Of a stretch of 64,000 nt of DNA, positions 1 through 10,144 are shown one piece after another. Under the pieces are notes generated by a model. It did not search any database, was not told the DNA's origin, and saw only the letters and a list, made by a program, of their open reading frames with translations. The position numbers and the translations under genes were made by a program. The DNA comes from Rotaria socialis. Its lineage: Eukaryota; Rotifera; Eurotatoria; Philodinida; Philodinidae. The stretch covers positions 1 through 64,000 of the forward strand of contig CAJNYU010002957.1 of NCBI GenBank assembly GCA_905331475.1, read 5' to 3'. Position 1 is the first letter of the stretch; each line of letters begins with the position of its first letter.

Positions 1-121
1 CCTGGCCGATGTCCAAAAATCCGCTTGAAAGAGCCTGGCCCCAATGGGACCAGCGCCGGCTTTCAAACCGACGAGAACAGATACTACACTTTGATCTTAG
101 CCGAAAAGGCCGAGAAGCGAT
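1..121 (-). ncRNA. U2: U2 spliceosomal snRNA, 3' part outside the window
   Basis: Read on the minus strand from 121, the sequence begins ATCGCTTCTCGGCC and continues through GGCTAAGATCAAAG and GTGTAGTATCTGTTCT. The last block is the branch-point-recognition region of U2. Stem-loop IIa follows, then IIb (CTGGTCCC..GGGGCCAG), then an Sm-type site ATTTTTGG near position 16-23. The 5' end is set at 121 by the invariant AUCGC start of U2. The gene runs off the left edge, so stem-loops III and IV are not visible. U2 snRNA pairs with the intron branch point in the spliceosome. It is GC-rich compared with its surroundings and lies divergent to the SL RNA gene. Family identity is close to certain; only the transcript ends are inferred. 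Confidence 0.95.
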
Positions 122-143
122 GCCTATCTTGGAGGATAGGAAA

Positions 144-153
144 GCACGAAATT
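144..153 (-). promoter_or_regulatory. Candidate snRNA core promoter box, U2 side
   Basis: On the minus strand this reads AATTTCGTGC and ends 22 nt before the U2 5' end (-32 to -23). It matches the SL-side box at 9 of 10 positions. The position corresponds to that of a TATA box or TATA-equivalent; the function is inferred. Confidence 0.5.
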
Positions 154-229
154 GCGGCTGCAATGACACATCGCTCACTCCAAGGCTCGCACAGAACAGA
201 AAAAAAATGAAACGCGTAAGGACAGAAGG

Positions 230-239
230 AATATCGTGC
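230..239 (+). promoter_or_regulatory. Candidate snRNA core promoter box, SL side
   Basis: AATATCGTGC ends 22 nt before the first base of the 23-nt leader (-32 to -23), mirroring the U2-side box. The matching sequence and identical spacing argue for a shared element; the function is inferred. Confidence 0.5.
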
Positions 240-261
240 CCCGCATCGCAGCGAGAAAAAT

Positions 262-375
262 TGCTTATTACAACTTACCAAGAGGTAAATGATCTTTACT
301 GATCAAATACATGTTGCGATGACGAAATCGTGCGGGTTGATGGGAACATCGACCTGCCAGAGCAACACTTTTCAA
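262..375 (+). ncRNA. SL RNA: Spliced-leader (SL) RNA gene
   Basis: Positions 262-284 read TGCTTATTACAA + CTTACCAAGAG. This is the 23-nt bdelloid leader except that the first base is T where I recall G. It is followed directly by the 5' splice site GTAAAT (285). Four short hairpins can be drawn: TTACC-AAGA-GGTAA spanning the splice donor; TGATC..GATCA (about 292-306); GCGAT..ATCGT; and an 11-bp stem at 332-342/347-357 closed by a GGAA tetraloop. This shape is typical of SL RNAs, which donate the leader exon to many mRNAs in trans. I see no canonical AU(4-6)G Sm site, and the 3' end is an estimate. Identification rests on recognising the leader, the donor and the compact structure. Confidence 0.88.
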
Positions 376-1323
376 TTAAATAAAAAGAAAAAAAGACAAT
401 AGATAGCGTTAAATATTATAACAAATGATTTTCTCTTTACGAATAGAAATGAATTGTTTAATCGATTAAAAGTATTTTATTTGTAAAAATATAATTCAGA
501 TCTAGTCAAAATCAAAATGACGTACAAAAAATAGTATTCAATTTTCATTTTGTCTTCTTAGTCAACAAAAAGAAAACAATGATTTATTTTTGAAATAATT
601 AAGCATAGACCATTCATAAAAGTAATAGAATTATATTTTTTCAACTGCTCGGCTGCATACATTTTGTATCAAATATATTCTGCTTATTCATTTTGGAAGA
701 AAAAGGGTATACATCAATTAAAACTTATTAAATGTTAATGATAGAAACAATCTCGATATTCATAAACAGCTGCTAATTTCTTTTTTAACGAGACAATTGT
801 CGGTATTTTTATTGAAAATGATCTCACTGATTTACTAGTTACAATTGAATAATGTTGAACCAAATAAGATCATACTTTGGCTGGTCGAAATGTAGCTTGT
901 ACAGAAGGAATGACAAAAGAATCTTGTCTGATATTCAAGAGAAGCTAGAATCTGGACAAATCGAAGCCAAGATCGTCGATTAGTGTGATTTATATATTTT
1001 CGAAAAAAATTTCTCTGCGTCGTATTATATAATTTAGAAAGCGCTACCCTCTCTAAAATTCGCCACTGCGGCAAAACATGTGATCTTACCGTCGAAAAAA
1101 AATTGAAGTAACTATCACAGAACGGAAGAAAAACGTGCACACTGCACGTTATGTTGACAGTAGTAGAAACCAAATTTGGAAATTTTGCACGTAACTTTTT
1201 TCTCATCAAAACGACATTTGAAAAGATTCTAAAACATATGATTTTACCTCTTACTTAATACGTTAATATCTATAATTCGGTCGCACATCATAACATTTAA
1301 TCTATACAATATCAGAATAAAAA
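376..1323. other. Intergenic, AT-rich, no gene seen
   Basis: A 124-codon open frame on the minus strand (835-1209) has no recognisable domain and no gene-like composition. At 1300-1315 the sequence ends in ATACAATATCAG, a plausible 3' splice site 8 nt before the dipeptidase ATG. Confidence 0.6.
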
Positions 1324-2163
1324 ATGTCATGGCTTTCGATATCAATACTTCTACGTGTTCTACTAAGATGTTTTTGTCGTGATACATGCTTATTTAGTAC
1401 AATACCAACAGGTTTTGTATATGTATCTGATATTATACCAGATATCCAAATAAGTTTACGCTATGCAAGTAATGAAAATTTTATGGGTCATATTGTGAAT
1501 GGTTATTTATCAAATGTTTCAATTATAACTAGAGCAGCAGCTATTGGTTTGAAACAAGCACAACTACTGGCAAAAGACAATGGTTATGAATTAGTTATTT
1601 ATGATGGTTATCGTCCACAGAAAAGTGTTAATCAGTTTATGAATTGGACACAAAATTTAAATGATTCTCAAATTAAAAAGAACTTTTATTATCCACGTAT
1701 TAATAAAGAAGATGCATTTAAACTTGGTTATATTGCTGAAAAATCTGGTCATACAAGAGGAAGTACAATTGATTTAACTTTAATTTTATTTGGTAGACAT
1801 GTACAAAGCCCATTAAAACCCATGGAAAGAAATCTAACGGATAATTTCAAAATTCTATATTTAAATGATGGTACAATTGATATGGGTTCATCGTTTGATT
1901 TATTTGATGAAGCATCACATACAAATAGTACACTTGTTAATAGAACTTATCAAGAAAATCGCATCATACTTAAAAATATCATGGAACAAGCTGGTTTTAC
2001 TAACTATGATAAAGAATGGTGGCATTATACGCTTAACAATGAACCATTTCCAAATACGTATTTTGATTTTGATATTGACTCATCGTATTCTTGTGGATAT
2101 CGAAATGAAATGTTTTTTTGGCAACTTTTCATTGTATTTATACTATTAGCTAAATCACTTTAA
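1324..2163 (+). CDS. VanX-type D-alanyl-D-alanine dipeptidase (M15D family)
   Basis: An intronless 279-residue protein. It contains all VanX/DdpX active-site motifs: Arg97 in YDGYRPQKS, zinc ligands His143 and Asp150 in SGHTRGSTID, and Glu231/His234 in EWWHYT. The His-to-Asp and Glu-to-His spacings (7 and 3) match VanX. Family members are about 200 residues and cleave D-Ala-D-Ala; in bacteria this supports peptidoglycan recycling or vancomycin resistance. The extra length here is an N-terminal hydrophobic stretch (residues 1-30) and a C-terminal tail ending in a hydrophobic run (263-279), which look like a signal peptide and a GPI or membrane anchor. If so, the enzyme would be secreted or surface-bound and could act on peptidoglycan from ingested bacteria; that is inference. 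Its AT-rich codon use resembles the neighbours, which suggests an old acquisition. An acceptor-like CAG lies 8 nt upstream. Confidence 0.9.
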   Translation: MSWLSISILLRVLLRCFCRDTCLFSTIPTGFVYVSDIIPDIQISLRYASNENFMGHIVNGYLSNVSIITRAAAIGLKQAQLLAKDNGYELVIYDGYRPQKSVNQFMNWTQNLNDSQIKKNFYYPRINKEDAFKLGYIAEKSGHTRGSTIDLTLILFGRHVQSPLKPMERNLTDNFKILYLNDGTIDMGSSFDLFDEASHTNSTLVNRTYQENRIILKNIMEQAGFTNYDKEWWHYTLNNEPFPNTYFDFDIDSSYSCGYRNEMFFWQLFIVFILLAKSL

Positions 2164-2565
2164 ATTAATTGACATGTAGAATCTTGCTTAGTAGTTTTTT
2201 GAAATTAGTAATAAATATAAGCAATGGTATTTCTGAACTTTTCTTTATATGCGAACTGAAATTGGGCATCTATTTGCCTTTTTTTATATTAATATCACAT
2301 GACTATAATTAGGCATAAATGCAGAGCATACCCAGTAGTGACTGCCCTCTATTCAAATCGATTTATCTGTATTGTCGCTGTTTCTTGTTACTACCTATTG
2401 ACTCAGCGAGTATTAGTAATTGAAGGAAAGAGAAAAACAACCCTTCTATTTATTTACCCAGTTAATCATTACGTCAGTCGAAATAATTTCAGTAACTTAC
2501 ATTCGAGGAAAAAAAGAAACAGAAGAGTTATATTTTATTCATTTTTATCTAAGAATCTTTGAAAA
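2164..2565 (+). other. Short intergenic / 5' region of TMBIM4
   Basis: No gene is seen; the 87-codon frame at 2299-2562 looks like chance. The segment ends with a pyrimidine-rich stretch and TCTAAG (to 2553), a possible SL acceptor 12 nt before the TMBIM4 ATG. Confidence 0.5.
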
Positions 2566-3383
2566 ATGATCGATATCGGACACAACTCAATCGAGGACGA
2601 TTTCATGTACGGTAGTAATGTTGCATCATGCCATGTTTATATTCGCATGCGTAAGTTTAATATTTTACTTTCAAATCAATAATAACATTTTGTTTTATAG
2701 AATTTTTACGCAAGGTCTATGGCATTGTTGCAACGCAACTTGGTTTTGTTGCATTGGTATCAGCAATTATGATCTCATCAGAAAATATAAAACTCTTTTT
2801 TCAAACAAATCCAAGCATTATGCTGTTTATGTTTTTTGCCACAATGATTAGTTTATTTGCTGTCTACGCTAAACGTTTAGAATATCCGACGAATTTTTTT
2901 CTACTTGGATTATTTACGTTATTTGAATCATTTACCATTGGAACTATTGTGTCATTTTTCGACAAAATATTAGTTATTCAAGCAATTATCATCACAACTG
3001 TAATTGTTGTTGGTTTAACAATATATACATTTCAAACGAAACGAGATTTTTCAGCCATGGGAGCTTGTTTATTTGCACTACTATGCGTGTTGCTTGCTGG
3101 TGGTATCATGCAAGTAAGTCTTAGAAAAAAGGAAATTATTTTCATTTGAAATTAACAATTTCTTTTATTTATTAAGATGTTTATTCGTAGTCCAATGATG
3201 GAATTGGGTTTGGCTTTAGGTGGTGCACTTATATTTAGCCTTTATTTAGTTTTCGATACGCAAAGAATCATGCGTAAAACTTCACCAGAAGAATATATTG
3301 ATGCGGCTATACAAATCTATCTTGATATAACACGTTTATTCATTGAAATTTTACGTATATTGGAAGCAACGCGAAGAAATTAA
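2566..3383 (+). CDS. TMBIM4: TMBIM4 / Lifeguard-4 (Bax inhibitor-1 family)
   Basis: Exons 2566-2650, 2701-3113 and 3177-3383 (introns of 50 and 63 nt, GTAAGT donors) give 234 residues, close to the family's usual ~238. The N-terminal IRMQFLRKVYGIVATQLG is the conserved lead-in of the Lifeguard group. About seven hydrophobic segments follow, and the tail FDTQRIM..EEYIDAAIQIYLDI is the Bax-inhibitor signature with the conserved acidic residues of the ion-leak pore. Family members sit in Golgi or ER membranes, modulate calcium leak and restrain apoptosis. The start was chosen because the N-terminal residues lead in frame into the conserved block. The gene lies 400 bp downstream of the VanX-like gene on the same strand. 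Identity is strong; assignment to subfamily 4 rests on size and the IRM..RKVYG motif. Confidence 0.92.
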
Positions 3384-4017
3384 GTAGAAAAATATATTGA
3401 CTACAATATTCGTTCAAATCAAAAATTTTGCTCATATTTTTTGAAATTTTTCGTTATGGATTTCTTTTGCCTTATTTATAACATCAGCCGACTAATAATG
3501 CTCTCTTTTATTTTATTGTAGATGAATCATTGATAAATAATATTTATAAAATAAACAGCGAATCATTGGAAGCTATCTAAGAAACTATTGGAAATTTCGA
3601 TTATTTCTTAGGTAGTAATTGCAGATCAGTAGGAATCTATAAATATTTCGTAGTTATCTATACATAATACTCATCGAAATATACAACAGTAGATGCACAG
3701 TGAAAATATTCACGATAGATTCATTCACTTCACTGATCACACATTTTCCTTTCGTTTAAATTGATTCACATCACTCATCAAAACTTATTGAACATACTCA
3801 AAGTGCGCTCTCTAAAAATGTCCCCAGTCGAGTTCTGTACAAAATAATCTATTTGCTTTTTGTAACTGTCTAACCTACTGTTAACAGCAAGAAAAAAAAC
3901 ATATTCAAGGTCATGTTTTTTTTCAAATATTTGCGTGTTCTATTTTAAAATAGACATAAAATTAGAAAATATGCATCTTTCAGATTTATTATTATTTTGA
4001 TCGAATCATTCATTAAC
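3384..4017 (+). other. Intergenic between TMBIM4 and CNPPD1
   Basis: A 12-15 bp hairpin (CTATCTAAGAAA..TTTCTTAGGTAG, about 3574-3615) is visible but not recognised. Acceptor-like TTATTGTAG (to 3522) and CTTTCAG (to 3983) could be cis or trans splice sites for the next gene's leader. Confidence 0.4.
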
Positions 4018-5553
4018 ATGGTAAGTCATTTGATCTATTTTGAACATGACGATCATTTCTCATATTTTAGATTTCTCGTGAAAAAGATACCGATTATCAA
4101 AACGCTCTTTATTATGATCTTATTCTTAATGATATTGTTTTATCTGATTTCGGTAAGTTATCATTTAGTTTTGAAATCATATGCAGTAAATTGAAAAAGT
4201 TATTATTTCTTTCTTTGCTAACATCAAACTATTATACTTTAAAAAATGTTATGTCAATGTTTGTTTTTGTAAAATAACAGAAAGCGAATACAATAAATTT
4301 TCAATCATCATTCACCCATAGTTAAATCGATAGGAAGCCTAATTTAAATTTTACATAAAGAAACAAGGAAAATCGAAGTACGAAATTCTGTAGATTTATT
4401 TTTCGAAATTAAAGTTCATGAGTTTTCTCTATCTAATGTTTCGATGACCTATGCTGACATGATTACTGAAAAACTAAAACCGGTATTGGTTTCATCTATA
4501 CTATTTCAAAACAAGTGAAATGAGCGGTTGCTGCATTTTCTATCAGTTTTCTTAAGCTGTCTCTGAAATGATTCTTTTCATTCTAACAGATGGATCAGCT
4601 GAACAATTACAACATCTGCTAAATATTGACTGTGCGTTAGCTTTAAGCGTTTGCAAGTATGTTAAATATGTTACATGAAAAATAAAATTCTAAAAGAAAA
4701 ACGCATAATCTATTTTCTAGAAGTCGAAATTTACCATCATGTGTCTTTGTCTTAAGTCTCTTGTATATGAAACGTTTACGTTCACTTCATTCGGCATCAT
4801 CGTTGACAAAAATTGATAATCTAACAACTAGTGAATTATATTTAATAGCAACATTGATTGCAGATAAATATCTCGTTGATGATGGTGAAAATGAACAACT
4901 GTTTAACTCGGATTTAGCTGAATTAACTGGTATTCATATTGAACGTATTAATTTAATTGAACGACAAGTTTTATTGTCATTACATTGGAATTTACATATA
5001 CCAAGTGATGAATATAAACAATTTTTTTCATTGTTCAAAACTCAGATGTCTAAAAAATTGAATAGAACTATTGACAAAGTCGACATTGAAGATTCAAATG
5101 TATTTTATAGTCTTTGCTTTAAAATTTTGCCACAAACGGTAGAATGTCTTGCGCTAACAAGTTTAGTTTTACTTGGTTCTGCAATATCGATTCTAACTGC
5201 AATACATTTGAGTACATTAACACATTCAACATTAATGAAAACATTAAATCCGACAGTCAATTGTTTTAATTCAACGATTTGCTACTCGAGTATGCTAAAA
5301 TTTTGTCATTGAAATTCTTTTTTTTCTTATTCTTTAATATTTAGACGAACATGATTATACAAATACTAGTCTTATAAAACAAAGCAACATATTTAATTTG
5401 AATCCAATTCGGTCGATACCAGAAAGAGATTCTTCAAATGAAACAGCAAATGAATATCGACCAGTCAAGCTATACTATGATATATCTTCTTGTTCAATGA
5501 ATCTTCTTGAGCCATATTCATTAACTAGACCACTTGTTCAAGCGTTGGGTTAA
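4018..5553 (+). CDS. CNPPD1: CNPPD1-like cyclin (PHO80-like domain protein)
   Basis: Exons read: ATG alone (4018-4020), 4071-4152, 4361 to about 4482, one ending at 4656, 4721-5289 and 5345-5553. The junction between exons 3 and 4 is unresolved: a GTATTG donor at 4483 does not keep phase with the acceptor at 4589. The core SVCKSRNLPSC..LSLLYMKRLR, ELYLIATLIADKYL and ERQVLLSLHWNL matches the cyclin box of CNPPD1, a PHO80-like cyclin-fold protein of unclear function. The third segment (FSLSNVSMTYADMITEKLKP) corresponds to the N-terminal helix preceding the box. After the box comes a hydrophobic stretch (VECLALTSLVLLGSAISI), as in the animal family. The first coding exon is only the start codon. 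A broken DNA-level copy of the cyclin-box exon lies at 13.1-13.35 kb. Confidence 0.78.
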
Positions 5554-5939
5554 TTACTATATAGATATAGATCATTTTTCTTGTCTGTAGTTTGAGATAA
5601 AAGAACTTGTCCCGGTTTTTTCTGCTTCTCTTTCTTATTTCGTACCAATTGTTGAATAATAATAAAAAATAAAGAAAAAAAATGATTCGAAAATAACTAC
5701 TGAACAAAAGTATAGCAAAGTGCATTCAGTTGACTTTTCGTTTTCTTTTAAAAACATAATCTCATTGAAAAAGAAACGTATGTTATAAATAGTATTGATA
5801 GAATGCGCAATGAGAAACTCTACAAACATTGTATTTCATCCTCTGAATGTCCAAGGCTTCGCACAAGTAGTAGTAGCAGTATAAAAGATTCGTCATATAT
5901 TTAATACATCAGTTACATTTTCGCAGCACATCCAGAAAA
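5554..5939 (+). promoter_or_regulatory. Promoter region of the PPxY membrane protein
   Basis: TATAAAAG at 5880-5887 lies 53 nt before the ATG, the spacing expected for a TATA box with a short 5' UTR. An acceptor-like TTTTCGCAG follows at about 5919-5927. Nothing else is recognised. Confidence 0.45.
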
Positions 5940-6535
5940 ATGCATATTTTCATCGTGTATTTTGTATTTTTTACATTTCCATTATTAATCTATGCACAGA
6001 CAGCGGGTAAGATTTTCGTATAGAAATCTTTGGAAATACAATAACTTTTTCTATTTAAGTTGAATCAAATACTTCAGTGTTCGAAACAACATGGTTTTGG
6101 CCATTGATAGGTCTCTTTATAGGAATAGCGCTTAGTGTACCAATAATAATAATACTGATTATAATATTTTGTAGTGGTAAAAAAGAGTTAGACGATTCCG
6201 ATGAATCTAGTATCAGTTCATCATCATCGTCACCACCAACATCTGTTCTTCGTCAATTGCAACGAAATCGTTCTCGTCATCCATTTTCACATTATGTTGA
6301 AAGTTATCCAACTCCACCACCGCCGTATGCAAGCGATGAAACTACATCTGTTGCGTCTAGTCTTCCTCCATCATACGAATCTGTACCTACGAATATAGAT
6401 CCTACAACAACAATAACAACAGCAACCGTAATCGATGTTGAACCAACCGAAAATATTGACTATGAGTCAACGTCAACGAATATAAGTCTTTCCCCAGAAT
6501 CATCTATTTCGTCGATTCAAACATTTGCAGTTTGA
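5940..6535 (+). CDS. Secretory single-pass membrane protein with two PPxY motifs
   Basis: Exons 5940-6006 and 6060-6535 (53-nt intron) give 180 residues. Residues 1-20 form a signal peptide (MHIFIVYFVFFTFPLLIYAQ). A very short lumenal segment and one transmembrane helix follow (about 31-55, PLIGLFIGIALSVPIIIILI). A Ser/Thr/Pro-rich cytoplasmic tail carries PPPPYAS and LPPSYES, both matching PPxY, which binds WW domains of NEDD4-family ubiquitin ligases and related proteins. The architecture resembles small WW-binding adaptors such as WBP1/VOPP1 and Shisa-like proteins, but the lumenal Cys-rich domain of those families is absent, so I do not assign a family. The usual role of such proteins is to recruit a ubiquitin ligase to endosomal membranes; here that is inference. 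Confidence 0.8.
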
Positions 6536-7050
6536 AAACAGCAAAAAATTAAGTTCGCTTTCTTTAATCGTGTTTTTTCTGCCATCTTGCTATTTGATTG
6601 AGACAAAAAAATCACCGGCAGGAACAATTTGTGACTGCCACTGATATGGATAGAAAAAAAAACGACAAGAACTAAAGCAGATGAAGAGGCGTTTGTGAAA
6701 AATAAACGTGTTACACATATACGAGCAACAAGAAAAGAAAAAGGAATCGTGCATATTTATGATACAAAAAGAGCAACAAGGAGAGGACCATGCATGCACA
6801 GAGAGATTCAAGTAGAAATTATCTGCTAGACAGACGACTCGTGGTAAATGATGATAAAATTCATTTATGTTTTAGTAGATTAATTCTTATGGGTATAAAG
6901 AAAGAGACAGGAAAATAAGGAGAACGAAAGCACCTCACAAACAGATATTAAATACATAAAAGAATAGTTCACTTAAATATGAATATGAATAGAAAAGCTT
7001 GGCTTTACGAAGACAATTACGCACACGCATGAATAGAGCACCATTTTCCC
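6536..7050. other. Convergent intergenic
   Basis: A 515-bp stretch between the 3' ends of the PPxY protein and OXSR1. It is purine-rich on the plus strand. It presumably holds both 3' UTRs; no gene or RNA is recognised. Confidence 0.5.
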
Positions 7051-10000
7051 TCAAGTGTTCAAAGAAAGTTGAGCAAAGCCAATAAGTAATTTATCATCAG
7101 GTGGTTGATTGGGATCGACATGAGATTTCTAATAAGAGAAGAACATAAATATATATTAATGATTTTAGAAGGAATAAATAACAAACTAGAGCAAATGTTG
7201 CAGTACTAAGTGATGGAGTTTCCACGAGTTTCGTCATTGTAGAAGTAACTAGAAATATGAAATATGAAATTAAATTCACAAATAAACAAACGATATTTAC
7301 CAGGTTGTGCATCTCGTTCATCTATTAGACTAGCAGACACCATTTCCGAAACAACATCAGGCACAGTTTCAGTTGCTTTATTGAATTCAAATTTAATATC
7401 ATGTAAATCTCCTTGTGAATTTCTAAATAAAGAACAATATTCATTCAAAATTTTAGTTTAACGAAGAAAGAAATTATTTATTCATTCCTGTCGTATTCAT
7501 TATATCTATCAAGTTCATTCTAAATATTCAACTACAAACTGATCAGTGATAGTAATATGAACAACAAACGATAGGAAATTTTTGACTATTTTAATATATG
7601 TCTCTACAAGTAAAACATTTTTCCAAATCCTATTAATATGTTTGTACACAAATATATCTGCTCGAACAGCGGTTTCTGGAAAAAAAACAAGATCTTTTTC
7701 AAACTGTCTATCTACAGAGCACGGGCAGTCAAGTGTAAAACACAATATATTTACAAAAGTAGTGCTTTAGGCCTCAAGTATAATGATCATGTTCGCTGAA
7801 AGCATGCCATTAGAGACTTGAGGAGAGCCGGAAATGCCGAAAACCCGTATTTTCCACCGAATGAACGTATCTAGAAATTTTGTTTTGTGATAAAAATCTA
7901 CACAATTCGCTTTGGGCTACTGGATCAGCTAATTAAAATTTTTTTGGCTTGTTCTGACTGTAATAACTTTGAAAGAAGAAATACAAAGTTGCTATGCTTC
8001 TAAACTTATTGCCTCAAGCTAAACGTCTACAGTAACAATATTGCAAACTTCGCATTGAGTCTCATATCAGAAACAAAATATATCATTAAAAATATTTTCT
8101 CTGGTACAGGATCTACACTAGTTCTTATTGAATTCTAATAATTAATTTTTTTATCAAAATATTCGTCTCACTTCAATTGCTTCCGAATAGAAACTTTACG
8201 AAACAAAATTATTAAATAATACTACTGAATTTCATTTTCTTGTATTTACCGTATTCTCAGAGTAAATTTTAGTACTTGATGATCATTAATCGTTAGTTCT
8301 TTAATTGTAGCAGTGACTTCTTCTGAAGCCATTGGTATTGGTGCTTCATTCGATGACTGACTCTACAAATAATTATTGTCATCAAAGTAAAAACGATCAT
8401 TCTACAAAAAAAGAAGCAAATTTCTATTACTGGTTTGGTTGTCGGTTCATTTTTTTCAATTAAATCTTCCTTATTTTTAACTGTTTCATTTTCTGATTTT
8501 TTTATTTGATGTGATGGATCATCACTGGATGGCGTTTCACTTCCACTTGTATTTTCATCGTCTGAACCACTACTAAATTTCCATTCTCCACTGTCACTAA
8601 CACGTACAGCACGTACAGAAGTTGGTTTACGTCGATTAACTGTTTTTTCTTCCATTTTCTTTCGATCTTGAAATTTCAATGCTAAATATTTTGCGATGTA
8701 AGAACGATCTTTAGCTTTTTTGAAGAAATCATGTTTTAATAGTTGTTTAGCTGTTGGACGATCAGCAGGATTTTTTTGTAAACATTGTTCAATTAACTTT
8801 CTAGATAACAAAATAGAATATTAAAATAGTCAATTGATTAATAAGCAACCTAAAGGTTTTGCTATATTGTTTATATTGGTCACGATCTTCTTCACACATG
8901 TCTAACGTAGGTGGTTCATTTTGTAAAGTCATTATTAGTACCTAAAAGATTCATTAGTTTAAAAACAAAAAATAAACATTGGATTAAAAAAGAAATACTA
9001 ACTTTCATTGGAGGATATTTATGATAAGGAGCTGTACCCGTTGCTAATTCAATTGCTAATATACCGAAAGACCATATATCTGCTTTGGTGTCTATTTAAA
9101 AACAGTAAAAATTCAGTATAAAACAAATTTAATCGAAGGCGTTCACGGACCATAACCAGTCGGCTAAAAGAAAAAGAATATTATATGAATATATATATAT
9201 ATAAATGAAAGAACAAATAACTTACGTGTTGTTCCATAACTTCAGGTGCCATCCTAAAATAATACAAAAATCAATCACGATAAGACATTAATCAATGTAT
9301 TATTTAAATCGATTGATCGTACCAACAAGGCGTTCCAACAAATGTATGTCGTTGTTTGTCTCGTGTTATATCTCCACCTGATGCAATGAAAGCACTAACG
9401 CCACAATCAGCAATTTGCACACTACCATCAGTACCCAATAGGATGTTTCCAGCTTTAATATCTCTTTGAAATAGAACCATAACAAAACATCGTTTAAATA
9501 AATTTTATCATAAATGTATTCATACCTGTGAATGTGACCATTCGAATGAAAATAATCTAAACCTTTAATAACTTCTCGTAAAACAGTTGCGATAGCAACT
9601 TCATCGAGTACCCCATTACGACAATTACCACGTTGCATCGTGTAACGTATGACATCAAGTAATGAACCTAATTTAAATATAATCCATTATATTATTTATT
9701 AGTGATTTGCTTTTCTTCTTACCTCCATCTAATAATTTCATGATCAGCCATAATTCTTCTCCAACAACAAATGACGTATTAAATCGTACGACATTTTCAT
9801 GTTGGCATTGGCTCATTACTTGTATTTCTTTCTAAAAGAAAAAGTCTCTTGATAGAAAACTGAAATTGATAATGAGAATAACTTGCTAAAAGTTCTTCAA
9901 GCGACGTATTACATCGATCCAGATTAATTCGTTTTACCGCAACACGCTCTTTAGTTTTTTTCACTGAAGCAGCTTGAACAACAGCTGTAGCTCCTCGACC

Positions 10001-10144
10001 TAAAAGTAATATTGTAAATCGAAAACAACATCAATTTCATATTCTATTATAATTCTTACCAATCACTTCTTCAAGATCATAATCATCAGCACTAATTGGC
10101 CATTTAGCTCGACTTTCCTGATGAACCTCTCCTGCTTCAGCCAT
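7051..10144 (-). CDS. OXSR1: OSR1/SPAK Ste20-type kinase (WNK pathway)
   Basis: A multi-exon GCK-VI kinase. Exon 1 (10060-10144) begins MAEAGE and leads into [10 protein letters not shown]. Then follow the Gly-loop [46 protein letters not shown], the T-loop [17 protein letters not shown], and [12 protein letters not shown]. The PF1 region contains [12 protein letters not shown]. The C-terminal CCT domain [29 protein letters not shown] binds RFxV/I motifs of WNK kinases and cation-chloride cotransporters. In animals the kinase is activated by WNKs and phosphorylates NKCC/KCC transporters for volume control, relevant to a desiccating animal. Oddities: DFG is DCG; one micro-exon is 13 nt (9151-9163); the intron at 9832-9896 starts GCAAGT (GC-AG); an 828-nt intron (7423-8250) precedes the CCT exons. 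An acceptor TTTAATTAG lies 3 nt before the ATG. Confidence 0.95.

Larger units (their letters stand above)
122..261. promoter_or_regulatory. Bidirectional snRNA/SL RNA promoter spacer
   Basis: This 140-bp spacer separates the 5' ends of the divergent U2 and SL RNA genes, so it must hold both promoters. It is less AT-rich than the intergenic DNA on its right. No classical TATAAA is present. The strongest internal signal is a 10-nt box, AATWTCGTGC, found once per direction at the same distance from each transcript start (separate entries). Confidence 0.75.

Noticed and set aside
835..1209. 124-codon frame on the minus strand
   Set aside because: No domain, biased toward Phe/Ser/Arg as expected of chance reading, no splice or start context.
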